This document shows positions 53,763 through 64,000 of a DNA stretch of 64,000 nucleotides, piece after piece. The notes below the pieces were generated by a model that saw only the letters and a list, made by a program, of their open reading frames with translations, searched no databases and was not told the origin of the DNA. This stretch comes from Anagrus nilaparvatae (lineage: Eukaryota; Arthropoda; Insecta; Hymenoptera; Mymaridae). Positions within the stretch are counted from its first letter, which is position 1; each line of letters opens with the position of its first letter. The position numbers and the translations under genes are program-made. The stretch covers positions 1,364,001 through 1,428,000 of the forward strand of contig JAKSXM010000014.1 of NCBI GenBank assembly GCA_022575985.1, given 5' to 3'.

Positions 53763-55814
53763 AAAGAACCGTTAGAAATGTTTTTTCACGATAATAAAAG
53801 TAAAAACGGTAGTTATCTTTTTTTTTATATAACGAGCACGCATGCTTTTATCAAGGTCGTTCGCGTGCCAAATTTTTTTAATTTATTGTATACATTAATT
53901 CAAAAGTAATTTAAGAAATAGAAAAGCAGAAGAGTCATTTTTCTAAAAATTCATTAAAACATAAACATGGAGAAGGGAGAACAATTTTTAATGGCGAATA
54001 TTCAGCTATGAAGTAGTCACGTGTTTCTTCTCCAAAAATTTACGGCGAAGTTCAATTTTAACAAGACGAAGTCACGTGTTTCTTCTCCAAAAATTCACGG
54101 CGCAGTTCCGGTAATCAATTTTAACAAGACGAAGTCACGTTGTTCCAACTCGTCTACTATATTATCATCGTGATCACCTAGCAGCTTGGTCAGCGGCCAT
54201 ATGCAAAGTTATTTTTCTTCTAATCATTTTCGTCTGCTGCTGTACATGTATGGGTCTTGCTTCATCCGTCAATATGAATTTCTTCCCATCTTCTACTTTT
54301 TTATTAAAAAGATGCGTAACTATTGTTTTTTAATCATTAATACTATCATATGCTATTAATATATAACATAATATTATTATTAACATCATTATTAGAATTA
54401 GAAATATTATTATTACTATAAATATTCTTAATTTATAAATATTATAAATATTATACAAATTTTATAAAATAAGCTCTCTCTTTCACTCGTATATAAAAAT
54501 TGTTTTTGTTAAATACATTTAAAAAATCTTTCAATTTTAAAATAAAAATTATTAATTAAAAATAATATTTTAAAAATAATAATTTATGCGATAAAATTTA
54601 TTAAACTGTAATGTCATTTAAATATTTAAACTCTTAAAAGTGCAACTTAAAAGTGATCGTAATAATATAAATGTACTGTAATGTTCTGTCATAGGTTAAA
54701 AAGAGATAGAGATATTCGAATTTCTGTTTAAAAAGAGATAGAGATATTCAAATTTCTCTTCTACGCTAACTTTATAAAACATTAATTTTTTGATATTCTT
54801 GATTTTTCTCAAATAAAGTTCTAATCATTTCGAAATAGAATGATAAAAAATATCTTTCTATGTTACAATTCATTCGAGGAAATAAAGTTCGTAGTACTGC
54901 TTGTGCCTAAAAAAGCAATCAATGCACTTCTGCACTTGATTTCCTTCGGTAATTTTGACATCATATTTTTTTTCTTTCTTTTATTTTTTTTTTTTTAATT
55001 AATTTAATTTTAATTGATTTTTGTTAATTAATTTAGATTAAAATAAAGTTAATTGTATATCACAAAAATTGATGTATTATAAAAAAAGAAAAGAAAAATT
55101 TTGTAATACCAGTGTCCATATCTCTGTCTCTTGACTTGTACTTAGAATCATTAAAAAAAAATTTTTTTTCTTTTTTATCTAAAGCACTTTTCATCTTGAT
55201 AGCTTTTCTTAATAATGATACAAAATTCTAACTCAATTGATGTTACCGAGGTCGATCATAAGCTGTAGCTTTTAGGAATCTCTTGTCAATCAGTGGGAGT
55301 ATCTGGACATCATTTGCAGATCTCATCAATCAAGATATAATTTTCTTTGTCATGAGGACTACGTTTAAGATTATATTAGATTTTTATAATTTACTATTTT
55401 ACTTTTTTACAAATATATTAATCATAATGTTCAATTTAAAAATCTATAACCTATATCATTATTCTCGGGAAGCAAGGTTTAACTTTCTTAGCTTAAATTT
55501 TGACATTATATAATTAAATATTTTTAAATTTTTATCAAAACTTGGTAAATTTTGTTATAAAAAAAATAATCTAAAGAAGCTTACTTATTTCAATTCATGT
55601 TTCAAGCAAATATGTTTACTTTGCTTTTTGATATTTCTCAACCTAACTCAGTGAACCGTATTCTTCTGAATATAGGTGAGTGGTGGATATCAATTGAACC
55701 GCTTAATTCCTTTTTTGACATTTCTCAACCTTAACTCTAAAAGCCTTATTCTTCGTAAGATTGGTAAGTGGTGAATGTCAATATAAATTTAGCTTATTCC
55801 AATTAACATTATGA
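53763..55814. other. AT-rich sequence with minor direct repeats, no gene seen
   Basis: Two and a half copies of a 58-66 bp unit (GTCACGTGTTTCTTCTCC, AATTTTAACAAGACGAAG) lie at 54,010-54,140, and a 31-bp duplication (AAAAAGAGATAGAGATATTC) at 54,697-54,760. The rest is low-complexity AT. A 76-codon frame at 55,283-55,513 has a hydrophobic stretch (FYNLLFYFFTNILIIMFNL) but no family. Confidence 0.4.
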
Positions 55815-58140
55815 ACTCCGCTGTACCGGTCCCAAGCCCGGAGCCTCATAAGGCTGAGGAAGGAGGAGGGTGGTTCAGGCCGCCTTTTTTCAAGGTTGAA
55901 CTAGAATCAAGGATATAGGATATAGCTCTCTGGAACAACTGAGGCTGCCCTATAAATCGGGTCTCATGCCTTGCATTTCTCCGGGGACATGTTCTATGTT
56001 TTACCCCATGTGTCCATGTTAGAAATGCCGCATAGTTAGTCTATAAGCGGTTCTGGAATAACTGAGGCTGCCCTATAAACCGGGTAATATGCCTTGCCTT
56101 TCCCTCGACCATTCTTGATAAGCATGCAGCCGCAGACTGCTATCCTAAAACTATCCTTGAGGAAGAGGCATATTAAAGGGGCTCCAAGGTTTTCTCCAAC
56201 CTAAGTGCGATAGAATCCACATACAGGGTTGCCTTAGACCTGACGTATTGGCTCTTAGCATGGGAGAATTCTATCTCGAGCACAGCGACGTAGCCGATTA
56301 AAGGTAGTCGCGAGTCCCACTAAATCATGACTGCAGGTTGTATTTTCTGGTTTAGTAATGTGTGAAGGTGATGGGTTATTGGGTTATTGGGAAGTGGAAT
56401 TGTCATTAGGCAAGGAGGAGCAATCCTCCATTCTGTAGGGGATCTATCTCTGGAATCAATGCCATCTGGTTCCAGAGTAAAATCTGACACCAGCCCTCAT
56501 GATTCCACTGGTAGATGCCTGAACTGTTCCATGACAGGTATAAAACATTGTGGAAAGGTAGCAAACATGTAGGTATAAACACTTCACCTGTTAGATTGAG
56601 TATTGGTTTTCCCTCGCGTCACCGCCTCTCAATCGAAGTCTGTTACATGCCGGATTAATAATCGTATGTGATGTCATCAGACATGGTGGTGAAAACCCCC
56701 CGATCTGTAGGACTATTATTACTGGATGGACGCTGGAAGCTGTTAGATACTCTCTGTCAGTGACTAACGTAAATCCTTCAATAATACTCTGAAGGGTACT
56801 CTTACCCAACTAAGGGCCCTTTGTCCAGGGACACAGGCTTATTTTATGAACAATGCTAAATAAATACAGTGAATTACCCCAGGTTGATACCCCTCTTATA
56901 GAGGATAATTCAACCTCTGAATCCGATCAAGTGAAAGCCTTGATGGTCAGAGCTGGAGACACGGATTCTTGGGGTCTCCAATTTAGCATTTCCCAGCAGC
57001 AAGGGCAGAACACCACGCCCACAGAGCAACAACATCTAGCTCTAATTACTGCTGAAAAAAATACGTCAAAGGTAGTCTTAAATAGGCTAGAGGTCGAGGA
57101 TTCCCCCCGCAAATCCTCAATGGAAGGTGACATATGCGCAAAATGTGGCGCCTAAAAAGGCTCAAGCAATAGCTTGATACGGCCTTCTATTCTGAAGGAC
57201 CAGAGGTCATATTCGTTGCCTAATGTTAGCGAAGTTAAGCTTGATGACGAAGGCAAGAAAGAAGAAAATATAAAGATATCTCCGAGAATCAAAAGACTAT
57301 AACAAGGCGTGCATTGAAATCCACGCAAACATGGAGAGAGATATTACTCAGATGAGAGACTCAGTCAAAGTACAAAAGAACTGTAATATGACTGTCAAAA
57401 AAGGCATAGCTGAGTTTTAAAAATATTTAGCCAGGCTTAAGACAATTTTTGAACTGCAGCAGGAGCTTTTAAATGGAAAACCAAAAACCCGATATTCCTA
57501 TAGAGGAAGCATCAAGGGCCTAGAACTGGAAAAGGAAAGAAGAGGGCTCGGACTGCGTTCCAAAGCCCAAATGGAAAGGAGAATACAAAAAAGAGACAGG
57601 CGCAGAAAACGTCTCCGACATTCCCTCTAAAAAGACCTTTGCTAACGCAGTGACGTCTCCTCCGAAAGATAAGGATCAGGAGAGGGCTAAGATAGCTTGT
57701 GGCCAGCAAACGCAGCCAAAGGATGTAGCTACAGACTCCCCTCTTCAGATGAGGCTGATTTTGTTGCCATTAAAAGCAAAGGTCAAAGAAAAAAGGAAAA
57801 GAAGAAAAAGAAAAAAGAGTTTGAAACAAAGGAGGCAGAGGCTCGTAAAAACCAAGAGCAGGAACAGAAGAAGCAGCAGGATAAGCAGCAGCCAAAAATA
57901 ACTGCAGCGGAAGCAAACCTGCGGCAGGGGGCAGAGAATAAAAGAAGAAAAAAGAAAAAGCCGCAGAAGAAGCTCTAATAAAGCCTCCTGAAGGGAACTC
58001 TTATGCAACAGCCCTGCTGGAGATCAAAAGAGGTGTCCAACTAAAGGATTCGGGGACTGAGGTTCATCGAATCCAGAAAACCCAGGATGGCAGCGTCCTA
58101 ATAGAGCTGAGCTCGTCGAAAGAGCGGCAAAAACTATTAG
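55815..58140 (+). pseudogene. 5' region of an R1-like LINE (5' UTR and ORF1 N-terminal half), truncated downstream
   Basis: A GC-richer block begins with a 5'-UTR-like sequence (GTACCGGTCCCAAGCCCGGA, 55,824). This includes a duplicated CTGAGGCTGCCCTATAAA segment (55,946 and 56,060). ORF1 frames follow: 56,853-57,155 (MLNKYSELPQVDTPLIEDNS ... CAKCGA), then frames to 57,978 (Lys/Glu/Gln-rich). Finally SYATALLEIKRGVQLKDSG and EVHRIQKTQDGSVLIEL (about 58,000-58,140) are homologous to KVHRIRKTQNCSVLIEL at the start of the 42.5-kb LINE. Several frameshifts and stops. It ends at 58,140 without the zinc knuckles, the reverse of the usual LINE truncation. Confidence 0.75.
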
Positions 58141-59944
58141 ACCGTAAAATTATTATTTTAGTAATATCATTTTTTATTGAAGTTATAGTTTTCTGCAGAA
58201 AACATGTTTAAAATTTTGTTTTATTTATAAATTTTGGAATATATTTTTAAAATCACGTCCAATTTGATCGCACTTTTAGATTTAGCTCTATTTGAATTTT
58301 CAAGCATTTTTGCTTTAAAATTCAATTGGAACAATCCAAAAGCATTTTAGAAATTTTGTGATTTATGAAAAATGAGAAATATGAATGAATTTAATAAAAT
58401 AATTTTTGGAAGTTACATAGCCCTGTAATATTTATAATTTTAAAAATTAATTTTTTAAGTTTAATTGTAATATATTATGTAAAATATACTAACAATTATA
58501 ATTATATCTAATAATCTAAACTATTTAATCTATGACTATACAAATAATATGTATAGCTGCGAATTAAAAAGATAATTAAAATAAAAAATATCATGCCTTT
58601 CATTAATTAATTAACTAAATAATATATATTTCAACAAAATTAATATCAAAATTCAAAATTTCAATTCACAAATTCGAAGTCCGTATATATTAATTTAAGT
58701 AATATTTCTTTTATTATGAAATTGATCTCTAAGGATTTTGATTTATTTTAGTTATCTAATCATTATTAATAAATTGTAAATGTTATTACAGTCGGGCATA
58801 GGTATGTACGGCCCTGCGTAGTTTGAAAGTGAGTATAATTAAGCACGGAAATAGTTTCTTGAAATGGAAAAACTTGCTCCGTAATTTTCATTTTAATTGT
58901 TTGTGGAATATTTTTGGTTCGTTGCATAAGCATAGCTTAATATATTTTTCATTAATTTTAAAGAATTTTTTAAGTTTTTATTTTCAAAAACGTCTATAAT
59001 TTAAATGACAATCTCCTAAAAAAAATTTTAATTATCCGGATAACTCTCTCCTTGTAAATATTTAAATATCCTCTGAAAAATTACTGGAAAATTTTTTTTT
59101 TAAATAGCTTAAGAGAAATAATATTTAAAAATCCTCCCCAACATCTTAAAAAATGCTGAAAAATGCTTTAAAAGATTAAAAATACTTTATAACAAGGGCT
59201 GAAAATAAAACATATTAAACAGAATGCTTGAACTTACAAGCAAACACTCTTTAATTTTCTAACACGCCTTAAAACCTATTGAAAATGCCAAAAAATTCTT
59301 AAAATATGCTTAAAAACTTAAAATATATTTTTCAAAAAAGCTTGCAAATTCTAGCATACATCTTAAAATGGCCCGAAGTTCTTCAATATATTTTACGAAA
59401 TGCTAGAATATAGCGACGAATTCTGAACAAATTTATTGAATTTAAACAACTTCTTGTATGTGGAAGCTATAATATAGTCTCCCCTTTTTTATTATAACGT
59501 AACAGAGTGAGATAAATTATTTTAATAAATTAATTAATTTTTTTCAAATTTTTAAATTATCTAAAATTCATTTTTTTAAAACGTAAACGTGTTAATTCGG
59601 ATATTTTTTAAGTTTATCAAGACTTTTTATCTAGTTGAATATAAAATAAATATTCATCGTTTAATTAAATGTCTTTAAAAAAATTTTTATTTTGTATATG
59701 GTTATAATATTATATTAAAATACAAAAACTTAAAAAATAAAAATGAAATTATAGCAAATTATAATAATAGAGTCAACTGATTAAAACTCTTTATTATATG
59801 CATACAAGTGTTTTGCATTGGTATTTTTTTTACATAGATAGGTAAATAAAAATCAATTATTCAATCTAATATTAATTACATTTTCTTAAGTATATTAAAG
59901 AGACTTTATTTTAAGTAGGTAAAAAAAATTTATTTGATACTTAC
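58141..59944. other. Start of the giant intron, AT-rich, no gene seen
   Basis: On the minus strand this follows the Dscam exon donor at 59,944. AT-rich low-complexity sequence. A loosely repeated 'TTAAAAATGCTTAAAA' theme (59,130-59,400) is seen, but no ORF, LINE or LTR. Confidence 0.4.
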
Positions 59945-60114
59945 TTCCACTCTCTCAGTTGGGGGCCAATGTTCTGTTAACATAGGTTCATAAATTACTT
60001 TATACCCTTGTATTATACCATTACTATAAAAAATTTGAGGTGGCTGCCATGATATTTGCAAAGAATTAGATGATAAAGCTGTACATCTTACATCATCAGG
60101 TGAAATTTCTGGAA
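59945..60114 (-). CDS. Dscam-family receptor exon: first half of an FN3 repeat
   Basis: A 170-base exon: two bases completing a Val codon, then 56 codons. The acceptor is AAATAG (60,120-60,115) and the donor is GTAAGT (59,944-59,939). It encodes PEISPDDVRCTALSSNSLQI, then SWQPPQ (the conserved FN3 Trp and Pro-Pro) and SNGIIQGYKVIYEPM, ending PPTERVE. The NG-I-GYKV-Y pattern and the leading VP are typical of Dscam FN3 repeats. It exits in phase 0 and continues in the exon at 17,045-16,907. The protein is a homophilic cell-surface receptor for neurite self-avoidance; this is its membrane-proximal ectodomain. I saw no further exon between here and 64,000. Confidence 0.85.
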
Positions 60115-60359
60115 CTATTTAGGAAATTATTAAAAATAGATAATTCTATGCAGGTTACATCTTAACTTACTACTATATATGCATGAAAATTTATTTTTGT
60201 ATGTGTGTGTATTCCATTATCAAGTTTGAAAAAATGAAAGAAATTACATAAAACTGGTGTCCAAATAAAGAAAAAACGTCTGCGGATAACATAGGCTATA
60301 GTTTTGTGTCCCAGCTATCGTACTATCGTACTTAGCCATCGTTTCATTACGCCTAAATC
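60115..60359. other. Upstream intron, no gene seen
   Basis: Polypyrimidine and branch-point region of the Dscam exon (minus strand), then AT-rich sequence up to a LINE fragment. Confidence 0.4.
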
Positions 60360-60965
60360 ACAAAAAGACTATGGCTATTTATTTCAGCTCACCGACTTTT
60401 GTTGAGCGCCTTAATACATTGAATCTTGAAATTGATCTAAGCAATGACACAAAAATTCCATTCTCTGACAATGTCAAAAGCTTAGGCGTAATTATCGATA
60501 GCAAACTGTAATGGAATTTTCAAATAAAATCCATTGAAAATAAAGTAAATAGGATTCTATATTCTCTCCGATTCATAAGACATTGCACCACTGAGGACTT
60601 ACGCGTAAAACTTGTACAGGCACTCATTACCCCACATCTGATTTACTGTAACGCAGTTTATCTAGATGTGAGCATGACACTGAAACTTAGACTACAACGC
60701 CTAAGTAATTTTGGGCTAAGGTATATATTAGGTGTTAGAAGGGATGAGCATATTACTCCGTATCGGAAAAAACTCAAATGGCTCTGTGTTGAATCGCACA
60801 GACTTTATTTTACTGGCATAATTATCTACAAAATTTTATGTTTACAACAGCCTCCTTATTTAAGAAATCTCTTTATTAAACATCTGCCTAAAGATAATGC
60901 CAGGAGTGCTACACATAATAAAGAACTATCTCTCCCTGCAATCAAGGATTGTGGGTCTACATTGA
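60360..60965 (+). pseudogene. CR1/Jockey-like LINE fragment (reverse transcriptase C-terminus)
   Basis: One frame, with a single in-frame TAA near 60,508, encodes KIPFSDNVKSLGVIIDSKL, then LYSLRFIRHCTTEDLRVKLV, QALITPHLIYCNAVYLD, KLRLQRLSNFGLRYILGVRR, WLCVESHRLYFTGIIIYKIL and ELSLPAIKDCGS. It is homologous to the fragment at 33.3-33.8 kb (opposite strand; there PHLDYCN and YGVRRD) and extends further upstream. It stops sharply at 60,965, before the FWNSIP region that the other copy keeps. No RT core or endonuclease. Confidence 0.82.
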
Positions 60966-61579
60966 TATTAGTCAATTTTGCACTAATAATTTATAATCAG
61001 TTAAATTTTTATTAAAAATGGACTTTTTTTTAAAAATTTGTTAAATTTTTTTGGATTCAGAAAAATTTTTTGATTATGAAATCACTAACCGAATAACATG
61101 ATTTATAATAAGTTTTGAAGTCTCTAAGTCTATAGCACTAAAATAGTATACGAAATACTAATACTAAAATGCTAGATTCTGTTAGTGTAGGAGACGTACG
61201 TCGACTCCATAAGAAACAAATTTGGAATTGGACATCCCCAGCCTCTCCAATACCTTTTTAAATACGTTTCTGTAATTAATAATTATAACTTTACTGCTGA
61301 CAGAACTAGGCTCCTCTGATGACTCTGAATACATTTGCATCATTTTAAAGAACCCCGCAATAATCTTATGGAAATTGGGTTTCGTTCAAAATGTCTGGAT
61401 TTTTGATATGTTCTAGATACCGGTTTTCTAAGCAAAAGTCCTAATGGGCACAAAGCTCAGAATTCAATTCTTTGGCCGCTACGAAGCTTTTAAGTTTTAA
61501 AGCTCTATCACAGATTAACTTATTCGCAAAGTCTTTAGAGAATTTTAAATGGCTTACATTGTTATTTTTAATGACTGAA
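60966..61579. other. AT-rich sequence, no gene seen
   Basis: No ORF or repeat end supported. A small partial inverse (GGAGACGTACGTCGACTCC, 61,189-61,207) is present. Confidence 0.35.
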
Positions 61580-62230
61580 TTTATGTTTTCAAGGTCGCTG
61601 AATTTAAATCCGAAGTTAGATTTTAAAAATTGACAGTTGACAGCTGTCAAATAGCTGTCACAAATCGATAAAATTCTAAATATCTTACTTTTATCTTCAT
61701 ACATTATGTTTTTGAGGTCGCTGAATTCAAATCCGATATCAGATTTTTAAATGATTTTTAAAATCTTACTTTTATCTTATTGCTTTATGTTTTCGAGGTC
61801 GCTCAATACAAACCCGATGTCGGATTTTAAAATTGACAGTTTAAAACTATCAAATAGTTGTCAAAAGTCGATAAGAAACTAAAAATCTTAACTTTTATCT
61901 TATTACTCTATTTTTTGGAGGTTACTGAATTCAAATGTAAAGTTTTCTATTAAAATTGACAGTTCACAGCTGTCAAAAATCGATAAAGAACAAAAATCAT
62001 ACTTTTATCTTATTACTTTACTTTTTGGAGGTAGCTTAATTCAAATATAATGTTATATTTTTAAAATTGACAGTTTACAGCTGGCAAATAGCTGTCAAAA
62101 ATCGATAAAAAACAAAAAACTTACTTTTATCTTATAACTTGTTTTTGAGGTTGCCGAATTTAGTTAATAAGTCGAATTTAGATAAAAATTGACAATTTAT
62201 AACTGTTAACTAGCTGACGTAAAATAACAA
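61580..62230. repeat. Diverged tandem repeat (~85-125 bp) with GACAGCTGTC palindromes
   Basis: Five to six direct units, each with a 'TTTAAAATTGACAG' block, GACAGCTGTCAAATAGCTG, AAATCGATAA, ACTTTTATCTTATTAC and GGTCGCTGAATTCAAAT-type blocks. The ACTTTTATCTT marker recurs at about 61,687, 61,768, 61,891, 61,999 and 62,122. Unit length varies because the GACAGCTGTC block is lost from some. A minus-strand ORF (61,441-61,704) is caused by the repeat. Confidence 0.7.
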
Positions 62231-62412
62231 AGTAAGTATTCTAATATATTTTTATTACTCTATGTTTTTTTGGTTATTTACATTATAATTAAAAAAAAAA
62301 TTCGTGCCCAAGTTACCTGTATCGCTCCTATCCTTACTAGTAGAGAGTTTTGTTTATTTATTTCATAGCGCTTAGTTATCATTTAGCTGTCAAAGTTTTG
62401 TAGTTTATTAGA

Positions 62413-62806
62413 ATGGCTCAGATTGCATTTATGTTTGGAATATTGTTTTTTTTCCTTGGGTATTATATAATTATTTATAGTCAGCAGCAAAGAAATGCGA
62501 ATCTTCTGGCCATACAGAGGCCAAAAAATACTTGTATTCTGGCTGCTGTTAAGAAAATAATATTTTTAAAATTATATATAGAAAAGAGCACTTATGAAGT
62601 ATTATTTTGTGGAGAAAAGAACTCTTTGCACATGGTCGCGGTGGGGCAATCAAAATAATGTGGAAAAAAATGCTCATCTTTCGCTTATTTATAAGTATGA
62701 GAGAGATAAAATTCTTTGGTCACTATTAATTAGTGAAGATAGAGAGAGGAGAAGCAATTTGTTATCTCACGATAATAGTAAAATACCCCCACTGTTTCAT
62801 ATGTAA
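62413..62806 (+). CDS. Two overlapping short ORFs of unknown nature
   Basis: 62,413-62,658 starts MAQIAFMFGILFFFLGYYII (one hydrophobic, signal- or membrane-like segment) and ends VAVGQSK. In another frame, 62,594-62,806 starts MKYYFVEKRTLCTWSRWGNQ and ends KIPPLFHM. The second continues the sense of the first after a frame change near 62,600, so they might be one decayed gene. I recognise no family, and a transposon origin or chance is possible. Confidence 0.2.
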
Positions 62807-63169
62807 TAATCTTCTATAAAAAATAATTATAATAGGCATTTGGATAATATCAAATATAATAACTGAAAATAGTATTGAATGAAAGTAAAGTCACTTAGTA
62901 TTGAATGAAATAAAAAAAAAAACAATATTATTTTTAATTATTAGGTATCACTGTATGTAAAGTACCTTTGGGTCATCGTTTAAAAGTGATCTTTTCTATC
63001 ATACAATGTAAAAAAAATCATTTTTAAACACGTGTAGAAAAAGTTCAAGATAGCAAACTCGAAGATGGCATGAAAACTGTTTTCTGTCTTCCCCTCGTGT
63101 ACTATCTTGGATTTTCTTCACTTATTTTAAAAAGATCTATTCTGCTTTTAAGAACAAGCATTATATTAC
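62807..63169. other. AT-rich sequence with a weak inverted pair
   Basis: GTGTAGAAAAAGTTCAAGAT (63,032) is an approximate inverse of ATCTTGGATTTTCTTCAC (63,104). No gene. It leads directly into the 40-bp array. Confidence 0.4.
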
Positions 63170-63760
63170 TTATATTAAAACTTTAATAGTTTATTTTTAC
63201 GAGATTCTTATAATTTTAAACTTTAATAGTATATTTTTACTAGATTCTTATAATTTTAAACTATAATAGTTTATTTTCACAATGTTCATATAATTTTAAA
63301 CTTTAATAGTTTATTTTTACAAGATTCTTATAATTTTAAACTTTGATAGTTTATTTTTACTAGATTCTTATAATTTTAAACTTTGATAGTTTATTTTCAC
63401 AATGTTTTTATATTTTCACAAGATTCTTATAGTTTTAAACTTTAATAGTTTATTTTTACAAGATTCTTATAATTTTAAACTTTAATAGTTTATTTTTACA
63501 AGATTCTTATAATTTTAAACTTGAATAGTTTATTTTTACGAGATTCTTATAATTTTAAACTTTGATAGTTTATTTTCACAAGATTCTTATAATTATAAAC
63601 TTTAATAGTTTATTTTTACAAGATTCTTATAATTTTAAACATTAATAGTTTATTTTCACAAGATTCTTATAGTTTTAAACTTTAATAGTTTATTTTCACA
63701 AGATTCTTATAATTATAAACTTTAATAGTTTATTTTTACAAGATTCTTATAATTTTAAAC
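63170..63760. repeat. 40-bp satellite-like tandem array (~15 units)
   Basis: A 40-bp unit, AGATTCTTATAATTTTAAAC followed by TTTAATAGTTTATTTTTACA, is repeated with few changes, e.g. at 63,421, 63,461, 63,501, 63,541, 63,581 and 63,621. Each unit contains the inverse pair AAACT-TTAAT-AGTTT. Divergent units (with AATGTTCATATAA) occur at 63,281 and near 63,401. No gene. Confidence 0.9.
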
Positions 63761-63854
63761 CTCTTCTATCGTAAATGAAATTGAAAGATTAGAGCAAGAT
63801 CCAGATTGTTTGCGCTTAAACCTTCTAACGTAAACTTCTTCCCACACTTGTTTT

Positions 63855-64000
63855 ATACATGACTGCAACAACAATAATAATTTACAAAGACTTAGAGTTG
63901 GTTGCCAAGTAAACATTTATTTAAAGAGAGATATATACGTATCTGAAAATACTAAGACTTGTCCTGAACATTTAGATGCTGAAGGAAATCTTTTGCAACC
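63855..64000 (+). CDS. Partial ORF with Cys/His pattern, possibly a transposon protein N-terminus
   Basis: One frame is open from about 63,830 to the window end: SSHTCFIHDCNNNN, LQRLRVGCQVNIYLKRDIYV, then TKTCPEHLDAEGNLLQ. The spacing C-x4-C ... C-x19-C-x2-H resembles a small zinc-binding region found at the start of some insect DDE transposon (Harbinger/IS4-like) proteins, but this is from memory of a pattern. No start codon or splice acceptor is certain, and the gene runs off the window. Confidence 0.25.
   Translation, partial: MHDCNNNNNLQRLRVGCQVNIYLKRDIYVSENTKTCPEHLDAEGNLLQ

Noticed and set aside
57650..58008. Lys-rich and Leu-rich ORFs as separate genes
   Set aside because: Low-complexity AAG/GAA-rich tract of the LINE ORF1 read in different frames.

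Overview
This is a piece of an AT-rich animal nuclear genome, most likely an insect. The evidence is spliced exons of a Dscam-family receptor with arthropod-type protein sequence, insect-type transposons, long A/T tracts, and no bacterial-style operons. I cannot name the species.

The only host coding sequence I support firmly is two minus-strand exons at 60,114-59,945 and 17,045-16,907. They encode the first and second halves of one fibronectin type III (FN3) repeat of a Dscam-family cell-adhesion receptor. Splice signals and phases fit: the first exon enters in phase 1 and leaves in phase 0, and the second enters in phase 0 and leaves in phase 1. They are separated by an intron of about 42.9 kb. 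Most of the window is therefore the inside of this intron, plus parts of the two flanking introns. The intron is a mosaic of transposons inserted into one another.

Layout. 0-5 kb: AT-rich sequence, a foldback-type element with a 175-bp satellite, a 14-bp minisatellite and a Helitron-like 3' end. 5.9-13.4 kb: a hAT transposon with exact 8-bp target duplication, itself invaded by two repeat-rich, probably Helentron-derived (HINE-like) copies and a TTAA-flanked MITE. 14-24 kb: R1-like LINE debris, the Dscam exon at 16.9 kb, and several long palindromic elements. 24.3-33 kb: an LTR plus a decayed gag-pro gene, split in frame by a 3.8-kb TTAA-flanked palindrome. 33.3-42.5 kb: a LINE remnant and a complete Ty1/copia element (LTRs about 98% identical) inserted in an inverted copy of a repeat also present at 21 kb. 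42.5-48.5 kb: an R1-clade LINE with a poly(A) tail and a second R1 fragment. 50-53.8 kb: minisatellites, a tRNA-like inverted repeat and a decayed Crypton-like tyrosine recombinase. 55.8-58.1 kb: the 5' part of another R1-like LINE. 60.1 kb: the upstream Dscam exon. 60.4-64 kb: a LINE fragment, two satellite arrays and an open frame at the window edge.

Apart from the Dscam exons, nearly every protein-coding frame is a broken transposon gene. The informative signals are nested insertions with intact target duplications, paralogous empty sites and higher-order satellites. I saw no CRISPR array, gene cluster or evidently new multi-gene system.
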